From contig CBDBIW010000006.1 of the NCBI GenBank assembly GCA_965206015.1, positions 1-7,502 of the forward strand: DNA of 7,502 bases, read 5' to 3'. Position 1 is the first letter of the stretch, and each line of letters opens with the position of its first letter. The notes beneath the pieces were generated by a model. It worked only from the letters and a program-made list of their open reading frames with translations. It made no database searches and was not told the origin of the DNA. The position numbers and the translations under genes are program-made. The DNA is from JAJCYL01 sp965206015 (GTDB lineage: Bacteria > Bacteroidota > Bacteroidia > Cytophagales > Cyclobacteriaceae). Shown here piece after piece: positions 1-4,684 of this stretch.

Positions 1-814
1 TCTTTCCTTTCTTTATTGAGGCCTCAAGCTTATCCCTCAATTGTATAAAGAGAATATCTCGAACCGGATGCGTTGAGGTTTTCTCTGAGCTTTTCAGCCA
101 GTCCAGAGTTAATGGGATTTCATTTCTTGATATATCATTATCTAGATTCTGCCGTTTTTTATCTTCACGAATCTTGATAAATACAAATTTACAAAATTCG
201 TAAAAGGCATCTGTAGGGCTGAGCTTTTCTTTCTTCCAGATAAGGTCATGGCATTCATCAAATAGAGCATTAAGATCGGCTGGTGGGATAGTCTCAAAAA
301 CATTTTCATCTTTTTTGTGCAGTCTTCTTGTTTTATAACGGATGTAGTTTTTAAGCGTAACAAAAGGAGGCGACCCACTAGAAAAATCCTCAAGCCTTAA
401 AGTCACCAAAGGAGTTGATCGGTCATGGGGGTATAATGCTGTCATCAAGCCATTGGTAATCAATAGCCATTCAATTCCTTTTTCCCCGTTCTTTAATCCT
501 TGATTATGGCTTAATGCATAGCTAGCAGCCTGACCCCAATGTGAAGATATAGCTTCTGTGGGGGCTTTAGCTTCAACAACCGTGCTGGCAAAACCATCAG
601 GGTCAATCAGTAAAAAATCAACTTCCAGCGTTTTTTTCTTTGACCCCTCATAACCAATTAGCTTTGAGACTTTTTCTTTTGGTAAAATGGCATTGGATGG
701 ATAGCCCATCTCTGCAAAGAGTGGGGCTACAAATCTTGTTTCAACCTGAGCTTCATTTTTAAAATTGGCATCAACAGAAAATAGCGTACTATAACTTATT
801 GATTTTTTCGGCAT
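1..814 (-). CDS. Type I-like restriction/N6-methylase fusion protein, N-terminal part (partial)
   Basis: The reading frame is open from the ATG at 814 to the left edge, giving 271 residues with the C-terminus missing. Residues about 20-125 look like the nuclease domain at the N-terminus of type I restriction R subunits (HSDR_N). There is a conserved Glu in ETRFVAPLF (E25), then D66 in EVDFLLID, E81-A-K83 in VVEAKAP and Q95-xxx-Y99 in GQAASY. Together these form a complete PD-(D/E)xK set plus the QxxxY motif of RecB-like restriction nucleases. Residues about 198-265 (DAFYEFCKFVFIKIREDK) resemble the helical N-terminus of HsdM/N6-adenine methylases, so the full protein is inferred to be a single-chain nuclease-methylase. 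The methylase catalytic motifs would lie outside the window. The expected role is cutting unmethylated foreign DNA. No clear Shine-Dalgarno precedes the ATG. The gene is much more AT-rich than the phage genes (row 301-360 has 18/60 G+C). An R-subunit-like protein without methylase remains possible. Confidence 0.8.
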   Translation of the reverse strand, partial: MPKKSISYSTLFSVDANFKNEAQVETRFVAPLFAEMGYPSNAILPKEKVSKLIGYEGSKKKTLEVDFLLIDPDGFASTVVEAKAPTEAISSHWGQAASYALSHNQGLKNGEKGIEWLLITNGLMTALYPHDRSTPLVTLRLEDFSSGSPPFVTLKNYIRYKTRRLHKKDENVFETIPPADLNALFDECHDLIWKKEKLSPTDAFYEFCKFVFIKIREDKKRQNLDNDISRNEIPLTLDWLKSSEKTSTHPVRDILFIQLRDKLEASIKKGK

Positions 815-898
815 TTATTTAAGCTAACATTGCAAATTATAATGTAGCAATATTACATAGATAAATTAAAAAACACAAGGCTGATTTAAGCGAGGGAG
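815..898 (-). promoter_or_regulatory. Promoter region of the restriction-like gene
   Basis: This AT-rich gap lies between the last small phage gene and the restriction-like gene. On the minus strand, TTGTGT (878-873) and TAATAT (855-850) are separated by exactly 17 bases, a good sigma-70 pair. A perfect TATAAT (841-836) lies just downstream but has only a poor -35 partner. A short inverted repeat, ATTGC/GCAAT (829-833 and 847-851), flanks that second -10 and could be a regulator site. No clear intrinsic terminator is seen for the upstream operon, so the gene may be reached both by read-through and by its own promoter. Confidence 0.5.
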
Positions 899-1192
899 TC
901 AAGTATATAAATCCCTTTGCTTGTCCCGCAAAGTTTCCACCGTCTTTGATAAAGCAATACTGAGGCGTGTGGCATCGGATAAAGCTAGTGCCTCTTTGGC
1001 GAGTCTCAATGCGCGTTCATTGGCCAAATCACGCGTAGCCGCACGAAACAAGCCCAGGTAGCTGACCAGGGTAGAGCCTGTCAGTGTATCCAGGCTACTC
1101 AGTAAGGCCAGTAGTTCGCGTCCGGCTTCATCCTGTACCAGGGCTTCCAGGCCAATGCGGCTGTGACAGACGGGGCAGCGAGCAAGTTGCAT
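899..1192 (-). CDS. Small protein with N-terminal CPVC knuckle, possibly a truncated phage replication-associated protein
   Basis: This 97-residue protein begins with a single zinc-knuckle-like pair, C6-P-V-C9, followed by mainly helical sequence containing LEALVQDEAGRELLALL and LVSYLGLFR (about 43-50), then ALRLAKEALAL and a charged C-terminus. I do not recognise a named family with certainty. The pattern recalls longer phage or prophage proteins near replication genes that start with a similar domain, but this is from memory and unverified. The start ATG at 1192 shares one base with the TGA of the upstream gene (TGATG), so the two are translationally coupled and co-transcribed. The protein ends at 899, exactly where base composition turns AT-rich. 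It could therefore be the surviving N-terminal piece of a larger gene cut by acquisition of the restriction-like gene. Confidence 0.65.
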   Translation of the reverse strand: MQLARCPVCHSRIGLEALVQDEAGRELLALLSSLDTLTGSTLVSYLGLFRAATRDLANERALRLAKEALALSDATRLSIALSKTVETLRDKQRDLYT

Positions 1193-1383
1193 CAGTGAAG
1201 CTTATCCTTGTTTATAGGGGTGAAATCACGATAGATAGTGATGACCGCACCACCTTCGCTCAAGCTTTGCATAAACAGGCAAATAGCCTGCCGGTGGCGT
1301 ACATCAGCACTGGCTTCGCGCAGATTCATTAATTGCGTCATGGCTTCCATCGCCTGGCCTTCGTGATTCACCTTGTCAATCAT
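1192..1383 (-). CDS. Small conserved-looking phage protein of unknown function
   Basis: This 63-residue, mostly helical protein starts MIDKVNHEGQAM and has a central stretch rich in Met, Leu and Arg (MTQLMNLREASADVRHRQA), ending SEGGAVITIYRDF. I see no zinc ligands, signal peptide or membrane segment, and I do not recognise the family. Its ATG at 1383 overlaps the end of the zinc-ribbon gene by 8 bases, and its TGA overlaps the next start by one base. The Shine-Dalgarno is weak, so it is probably translated by coupling. Its reality rests mainly on this tight overlapping arrangement. A role with its two zinc-protein neighbours is possible but not shown. Confidence 0.65.
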   Translation of the reverse strand: MIDKVNHEGQAMEAMTQLMNLREASADVRHRQAICLFMQSLSEGGAVITIYRDFTPINKDKLH

Positions 1384-1603
1384 CTAATAAGTCTCTGTTC
1401 TTTGGGTGGCGTTTTTGCAGGACGTGCTTGATTTCTTCTTCTGAATACTCAGTATTAGCTTGCCAGTTCGGATTAAACCGATGGGACTCAATGGTAGGAA
1501 AGCTATAACCGCAATCATCACAGTGACGAAAACGCTCCACTATGTAAGTTTTGTCAGTACCAATAACGCGAGTCTTTTCACTGTTGCAGTTCGGACACCA
1601 CAT
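1376..1603 (-). CDS. Zinc-ribbon protein resembling the NrdR zinc finger
   Basis: This 75-residue protein has two Cys pairs, C3-PN-C6 and C28-DD-C31, about 21 residues apart, in the context MWCPNCNSEKTRVIG and RHCDDCGYSFPTIE. That layout closely matches the N-terminal zinc ribbon of the NrdR regulator, which also has the basic stretch before the second pair. The ATP-cone domain of NrdR is absent, so this is a stand-alone ribbon, probably a DNA-binding or protein-docking element. The C-terminal half is acidic and charged (EYSEEEIKHVLQKRHPKN). A good ribosome binding site (AAGAGGA) lies upstream of the ATG at 1603, inside the end of the gp16-like gene, and there is a few-base gap between that stop and this start. 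A transcriptional role is an inference. In other phages small ribbons such as Ogr/Delta activate late genes, but the Cys spacing here is not diagnostic of that family. Confidence 0.75.
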   Translation of the reverse strand: MWCPNCNSEKTRVIGTDKTYIVERFRHCDDCGYSFPTIESHRFNPNWQANTEYSEEEIKHVLQKRHPKNRDLLDD

Positions 1604-1606
1604 GGC

Positions 1607-2008
1607 TCACATCCTCTTAATCGCGGCGATCAAGCCACTGGCTTGCTGCCGGGTTAATGCATGCAAATTAATCAGAGTCAGGCCGGTATTTTTACGGGCA
1701 AAATTGAGCAGGTTTTTATCATCCGGGCAACGTGCTCGCTGCTGCCATAAGGCGCGCAAATAACTGACCTGATTACCGCTGGTATGCTCTGCCAGGCTGT
1801 GCGTTTTACCGTTCAAAAAATCCAACAGCTTAATCAATTGATCAATGCGCAAGCTGGCCGATGAACGCTTACCAAAACCACGCTGCAACATTGCCTCCCA
1901 GGTGGGGCGGTCATCCTTGTACAATTCCAAATACACAGGGGCGCAGTGGATTTTGCACAGCAGCACCTTGCGGTATTTTTGTTGTTTTTGTGTTAATGCT
2001 TTCGCCAT
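1607..2008 (-). CDS. gemA: Mu gp16/GemA-family early regulatory protein
   Basis: This 133-residue protein matches the whole pattern of the Mu gp16/GemA family (formerly DUF1018). A basic N-terminus is followed by RPTWEAMLQRGFGKRSSAS (about 34-52, the conserved block of a substrate-like helix and a G-K/T-SS turn). Then come DQLIKLLDFL, the mid-protein SYLRALWQQRAR (82-93) and the C-terminal NTGLTLINLHALTRQQASGL, corresponding to the family's 'TGv..l..L...qas.vI..Lk' ending. In Mu, GemA is an early protein reported to affect host gene expression and DNA topology, but its biochemistry is poorly defined. The ATG at 2008 has only a weak Shine-Dalgarno and is preceded by an AT-rich 7-bp inverted repeat (ATTTAAA/TTTAAAT, 2017-2035). 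Its stop is closely followed by the zinc-ribbon gene. It lies where gp16 is expected, after gam and before the middle regulator. Confidence 0.85.
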   Translation of the reverse strand: MAKALTQKQQKYRKVLLCKIHCAPVYLELYKDDRPTWEAMLQRGFGKRSSASLRIDQLIKLLDFLNGKTHSLAEHTSGNQVSYLRALWQQRARCPDDKNLLNFARKNTGLTLINLHALTRQQASGLIAAIKRM

Positions 2009-2029
2009 AGACTCAGATTTAAACTCTAT

Positions 2030-2119
2030 TTAAATTGTGTTGTATTTGCCTGAAACACAGCTTGTGAAAATCCAAGCGGCGTGGCAGAAAGGACTAAACA
2101 AGATAATTAGATGCTTCAT
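2030..2119 (-). CDS. Possible 29-residue hydrophobic peptide downstream of the lysozyme
   Basis: A short frame starts with ATG at 2119 behind a strong ribosome binding site (TAGGAGAA, about eight bases upstream) that begins right after the lysozyme stop. The peptide is MKHLIILFSPFCHAAWIFTSC followed by VSGKYNTI. It has a short charged start, a hydrophobic core and a Cys preceded by FTS, which resembles but does not satisfy a standard lipobox (Phe at -3). If real it is a tiny inner-membrane or secreted peptide. Its position suggests a lysis accessory role such as a minimal spanin or a regulator, but nothing proves this. It is too short for compositional tests, and a leader peptide or chance frame is possible. 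Confidence 0.35.
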   Translation of the reverse strand: MKHLIILFSPFCHAAWIFTSCVSGKYNTI

Positions 2120-2134
2120 AATGAGTTCTCCTAA

Positions 2135-2560
2135 TTACAAATGCCCTTCGCGCATAATCCCGGCCAACCGATCTGCACGGCCTCCCACCTGAACGGCCCA
2201 GCGGCTATCCAGCATCTGATTGGCCGCCTCGGTGTAGTCATGGTTGAGTAATGCCGTCAGCATTTTTTTAAACTTCATCAGGCGTGGAAAACCGAGGTTA
2301 AAACACATATCAATCAGCACCAGCTTGCGGGTATCGTTCAATTCATCGAACCAGGGATGCTCCAGCAGTTGGTTGTAAGCGGCCTGTGTGTCTGCCGTGA
2401 GCAGCAAGCGGGCTTCCTCCTCGCTAATGCCGTTATCTTCCAGGTTACGGCCATAACCAATAGTCAACTTGCCTGCGGTGCATTGATACGGTTTCAGGCG
2501 TAGCCCTTCATGGCGGGCAATCATGTTTTGTGCGGCTTGGATTAATCTGCTGGTATTCAT
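2135..2560 (-). CDS. Phage endolysin, GH24 (T4-type) lysozyme
   Basis: This 141-residue muramidase is expected to cleave the beta-1,4 bond between N-acetylmuramic acid and N-acetylglucosamine. The catalytic region RHEGLRLKPYQCTAGKLTIG carries E18, C27 and T33 with spacing E-8-C-5-T. This is the GH24 arrangement of T4 lysozyme (E11, D20, T26) with Cys in place of Asp, a known variant in this family. The C-terminal part has the usual DMCFNLG and RWAVQVGGRADRLAGI blocks (NLG..., R...R...). Length is close to P22-type lysozymes. There is no signal peptide or N-terminal membrane anchor, so it should be cytoplasmic and need a holin, but none is recognisable in the window. The start is set by GGGAGGT seven bases before the ATG. 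It sits within the early operon, between gam and gp16, which is unusual because Mu carries its lysozyme in the late region. Confidence 0.92.
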   Translation of the reverse strand: MNTSRLIQAAQNMIARHEGLRLKPYQCTAGKLTIGYGRNLEDNGISEEEARLLLTADTQAAYNQLLEHPWFDELNDTRKLVLIDMCFNLGFPRLMKFKKMLTALLNHDYTEAANQMLDSRWAVQVGGRADRLAGIMREGHL

Positions 2561-2630
2561 AGCGCACCTCCCTGTGTGCTACCCTGACGGGAAGCCTGCG
2601 GCTGTGAAAATTGTCTGTCCTGAAAATTTT

Positions 2631-3161
2631 TCATTGCTTATCCTCAATTTCAAGTTCATAAGGGGAAATGGCAAAATCCTCACCGGCAGAGGAAATCGTG
2701 ATGCCCTGAATTTGCGTGGCCACGTTCTTCTCTTTCAGCAGTGCCTCTTTGTCGATGTCTTCATTGGTGCGAATAAAGCGCGTCAGCCCCAATCCTTTCA
2801 GTGCGGCAATAATCTTGTCCTTGCCTCGCAAACTGACTTTGGGTGGGCGAGTGCGCCAGTTAAACTCACCAGTGGCCAGTTTCACCGTTTTCATTTTTCC
2901 ACTCTGGGTTAGGTCGTCGCGGTGGGTTTCAGCCCATGCCTGAATCGCGGCAATGATTTCAGACACTTCGCCTTTCAGGGGTAGGGCTTGTTCCTCAAAA
3001 TCGTGCTTAATGTTAGCAATCTGATCATTCATGGCGTGCTCAATGCGCAAAATGGCGCGTCGTTTTTCGCCCAGGGTTTTAATCAACTCGGCGGCATCGT
3101 CGGCATTTTGTGCGGCTTGGTAATTGCTCTGGCGCAGTGCGCCTTTCATGCGGGTACTCAT
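2631..3161 (-). CDS. gam: Mu Gam-like host-nuclease inhibitor
   Basis: This 176-residue protein has the length of Mu Gam (about 174). Residues about 20-60 form a long charged helix (AELIKTLGEKRRAILRIEHAM) of coiled-coil character, followed by the alternating hydrophobic block EVSEIIAAIQAW. Next comes the Gam-typical strand region KTVKLATGEFNWRTRPPKVS (91-110), and then LKGLGLTRFIRT and DIDKEALLKE, all in the expected order. Gam proteins are dimeric Ku homologues that bind double-stranded DNA ends and block RecBCD and similar exonucleases, protecting phage DNA around transposition. The start ATG at 3161 overlaps the upstream TGA (ATGA) and follows GAGGAG, so the pair is coupled. The 70-base gap after its stop holds only the ribosome binding site of the lysozyme. 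Confidence 0.92.
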   Translation of the reverse strand: MSTRMKGALRQSNYQAAQNADDAAELIKTLGEKRRAILRIEHAMNDQIANIKHDFEEQALPLKGEVSEIIAAIQAWAETHRDDLTQSGKMKTVKLATGEFNWRTRPPKVSLRGKDKIIAALKGLGLTRFIRTNEDIDKEALLKEKNVATQIQGITISSAGEDFAISPYELEIEDKQ

Positions 3162-3328
3162 CGTTTAGCTCCTCGGTTGCTTGTTCGATTAAGGGAGGCT
3201 CTGATGCGTTCGTGCTTGGCATCCACACTCAAAGCCATAAATTGAAAAAAGGTCATCCGCAAACGCTTATGCAGATGGTATTTACAAAAAAGATTGCCCC
3301 AGGCTTCCAATTCAATATCGCGGTACAT
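3158..3328 (-). CDS. Small protein of unknown function between B and gam
   Basis: The frame continues upstream to 3412, but the start chosen here is the ATG at 3328. It is preceded by AGGAGGG at good spacing just past the TAG of the ATPase gene, whereas the longer form would overlap that gene by more than 70 bases. The 56-residue product begins MYRDIELEAWGNLF, continues with a basic helix (KYHLHKRLR) and MTFFQFM, and ends in an Arg-rich tail. It has no Cys motif beyond a lone Cys, no signal peptide and no membrane segment. Small Mu-like early proteins with an aromatic 'W...F..F' pattern occur at this position in related prophages, but I cannot name a family. It is coupled to gam by a 4-base overlap, which supports it being a real gene of the same operon. 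Confidence 0.65.
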   Translation of the reverse strand: MYRDIELEAWGNLFCKYHLHKRLRMTFFQFMALSVDAKHERIRASLNRTSNRGAKR

Positions 3329-3338
3329 AATTACCCTC

Positions 3339-4202
3339 CTAATCCAGAATGACCATGTGAGAGGCCATAGCGATATGCTGGGCCGTGAGTGCAACGCCTT
3401 CACGGGCTGCAAAACCTGTGGCCTTGCGAAACATACTCACAGAGCGGCGTATATCGTCGGTATAGCGCTTGAGGTCTTTGCCAAACTCACCAAACAACGC
3501 CTTGCGATCACCGGCGGTCAGGCCGATCATTTCGTGCTTGTTGTTGATGCGTGAATACAGTTGCAGCAACTCACCACGGCGACCTTTGAGGTTTTGCAGC
3601 AGAGCATGAGTGCCCACTAAAATCACGGGCACACCACTGAAATCATGCAAGCGGCGAATCGTCTCAAGGCTTTTGGTGGTCAGGTTTTCTGCCTCATCAA
3701 TTACCAGAATGCGATCAGAGCGCTTGAAAATGTCCACCGCCTGCTTATGCAACGATTCAAATGAGCCTTGCGCCTCGCGCTGGCCCAGGTGCTCTAAAAT
3801 ATTCACCAGCAAGCCCTTGGGCGTGATCATTGGCATGGACTCCACCACGATGGCTTCCGGGTGTTTTGCTGCAAAGGCTTTCACCGCAATGGTTTTACCC
3901 GTACCAGCCTTGCCGTAAACCGTCCCCATTTCTTTATTGCTGGCGGTTTCGGTGCAGATAAAATCCACCATTTTCAGATCGTCGGTCTCAACCAGTTCAG
4001 ACTCACTGGCAGCCGGTGCCTGTTGCAGGTAATTAGCCATGTAAGTGGTGATCTTGGCCTCAAGGGTTGCGACATCACCGCCCTTATCGCCATAAACACC
4101 GTTTAAATACTGGCTGATCACGGTTGGACTGACACCCAGCGAGCGGGCTATGCTTGCTTGTGACAGTTTGTGTTTTTGCAGAAATTGTCGTAAATCATTC
4201 AT
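3339..4202 (-). CDS. B: MuB-type transposition target-selection ATPase
   Basis: This 287-residue AAA+ ATPase has the Mu B architecture. An N-terminal helix-turn-helix (about 13-35, LSQASIARSLGVSPTVISQYL) comes first. The ATPase core follows, with Walker A GKAGTGKT at 97-104, Walker B ILVIDEAE at 165-172, a sensor-like VILVGTH at 193-199 and Arg-containing segments at 207-219 that could supply the Arg finger. The C-terminal helical domain follows. Mu B is 312 residues. By family knowledge it polymerises on DNA with ATP, captures target DNA, activates the transposase and gives target immunity. The ATG at 4202 is preceded by GAGGAA at seven-base spacing. The gene is separated from the transposase cassette by about 120 bases carrying a terminator-like hairpin and a dyad, unlike the tight spacing elsewhere. 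It is followed almost at once by the 56-residue gene. Confidence 0.95.
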   Translation of the reverse strand: MNDLRQFLQKHKLSQASIARSLGVSPTVISQYLNGVYGDKGGDVATLEAKITTYMANYLQQAPAASESELVETDDLKMVDFICTETASNKEMGTVYGKAGTGKTIAVKAFAAKHPEAIVVESMPMITPKGLLVNILEHLGQREAQGSFESLHKQAVDIFKRSDRILVIDEAENLTTKSLETIRRLHDFSGVPVILVGTHALLQNLKGRRGELLQLYSRINNKHEMIGLTAGDRKALFGEFGKDLKRYTDDIRRSVSMFRKATGFAAREGVALTAQHIAMASHMVILD

Positions 4203-4244
4203 ACGCTGTTCCTCATAATTAATGGTCGTTTGATTGATGGTTAA

Positions 4245-4274
4245 ACAGTGTTTTAATGCCAGTTAAAGCACTGT
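4245..4274. repeat. Strong imperfect palindrome upstream of the ATPase gene
   Basis: ACAGTG (4245-4250) pairs with CACTGT (4269-4274). After one T-G pair, TTTAA (4252-4256) pairs with TTAAA (4263-4267), leaving the six-base loop TGCCAG. The result is about 12 paired positions. It could be an operator for a dimeric regulator or an RNA hairpin in the leader of the ATPase gene. It shares its last two bases with the terminator-like hairpin next to it. Confidence 0.7.
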
Positions 4275-4318
4275 AAAAAACGGGGTTATCGGCCTTGGCT
4301 GGTAGCCCCGCTTTTTAC
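4273..4318 (-). terminator. Intrinsic terminator-like hairpin after the transposase cassette
   Basis: CGGGG (4281-4285) pairs with CCCCG (4306-4310), extended by flanking A- and T-runs (4273-4279 with 4312-4318). Read on the minus strand this is a GC stem followed by TTTTTT, starting seven bases after the stop of the 115-residue gene. The mirror run on the other side would also let it act in the plus direction. It would end or attenuate transcription before the ATPase gene unless the phage reads through it or uses a second promoter. Confidence 0.7.
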
Positions 4319-4324
4319 AAAGCT

Positions 4325-4672
4325 CTATTTCAGTTTTTCTGTCATGTCCTGGCGTTCTGCCTCACTTAAAAATCTCACGCGCTCATCCCGTGAAGCTCTG
4401 AAAATCTCAATATCTTTTCTCGCCTTTGTGGTCATTCCAGTGCTCTCTTTAAGGCGTTGAGTGAAGATGCCTACATGAGCTTCAAACCCTTCGACTTGAT
4501 ACACACAGCAGACAAACTGCTTGCTTTCATCGTAGGCACGTAAAACGCCTGGCTCTGGATGCTCAGCAACAAAAACACCGTCACCGACTTGGAAGTGTTC
4601 CCACATCTCGGTAGAGACATAGTGAAACCCTTCGATAGCTAATCCGTATTTGGTTAATTTTCTCTTGATCAT
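4325..4672 (-). CDS. Free-standing Mu-transposase C-terminal (beta-barrel) domain protein
   Basis: This 115-residue protein aligns without gaps to the C-terminal beta-barrel region of the transposase encoded just upstream. Residues 6-57 match transposase residues 482-533 with 17 of 52 identical by eye, including K-x-G, STE-x-WE, GD-x-V, S-x-Q and VC-x-V. The rest (about 70-115) is charged and helical, as in the transposase segment after its barrel. In Mu A this barrel packs beside the DDE domain and takes part in DNA contacts and assembly. A copy without the catalytic domain could modulate the transpososome, bind transposase ends or compete with it, but that is inference. The start ATG at 4672 follows AAGAGGAA 12 bases after the transposase stop, so both are in one transcript. 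A terminator-like hairpin follows directly. A decayed fragment of a second transposase is the main alternative, though the intact frame and good ribosome binding site argue for use. Confidence 0.8.
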   Translation of the reverse strand: MIKRKLTKYGLAIEGFHYVSTEMWEHFQVGDGVFVAEHPEPGVLRAYDESKQFVCCVYQVEGFEAHVGIFTQRLKESTGMTTKARKDIEIFRASRDERVRFLSEAERQDMTEKLK

Positions 4673-4684
4673 TGGATATTCCTC

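Noticed and set aside
142..393. Minus-strand frame of 83 residues within the first kilobase
   Set aside because: It lies out of frame inside the restriction-like gene, which has clear catalytic motifs; the peptide has no family features.
2017..2035. AT-rich inverted repeat ATTTAAA/TTTAAAT before the gp16-like gene
   Set aside because: Short, made only of A and T, and without a -10/-35 pair or terminator features; mentioned only as context.
2526..3120. A 15-base exact repeat (2526-2540 and 3106-3120) in the starts of the lysozyme and gam genes, both encoding QAAQN
   Set aside because: It does not extend in either direction and reflects the same short helical peptide in both proteins; chance or codon preference is enough to explain it.
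3329..3412. Longer N-terminus for the 56-residue gene before gam
   Set aside because: The extension lies inside the ATPase gene, while the inner ATG at 3328 has AGGAGGG directly upstream.
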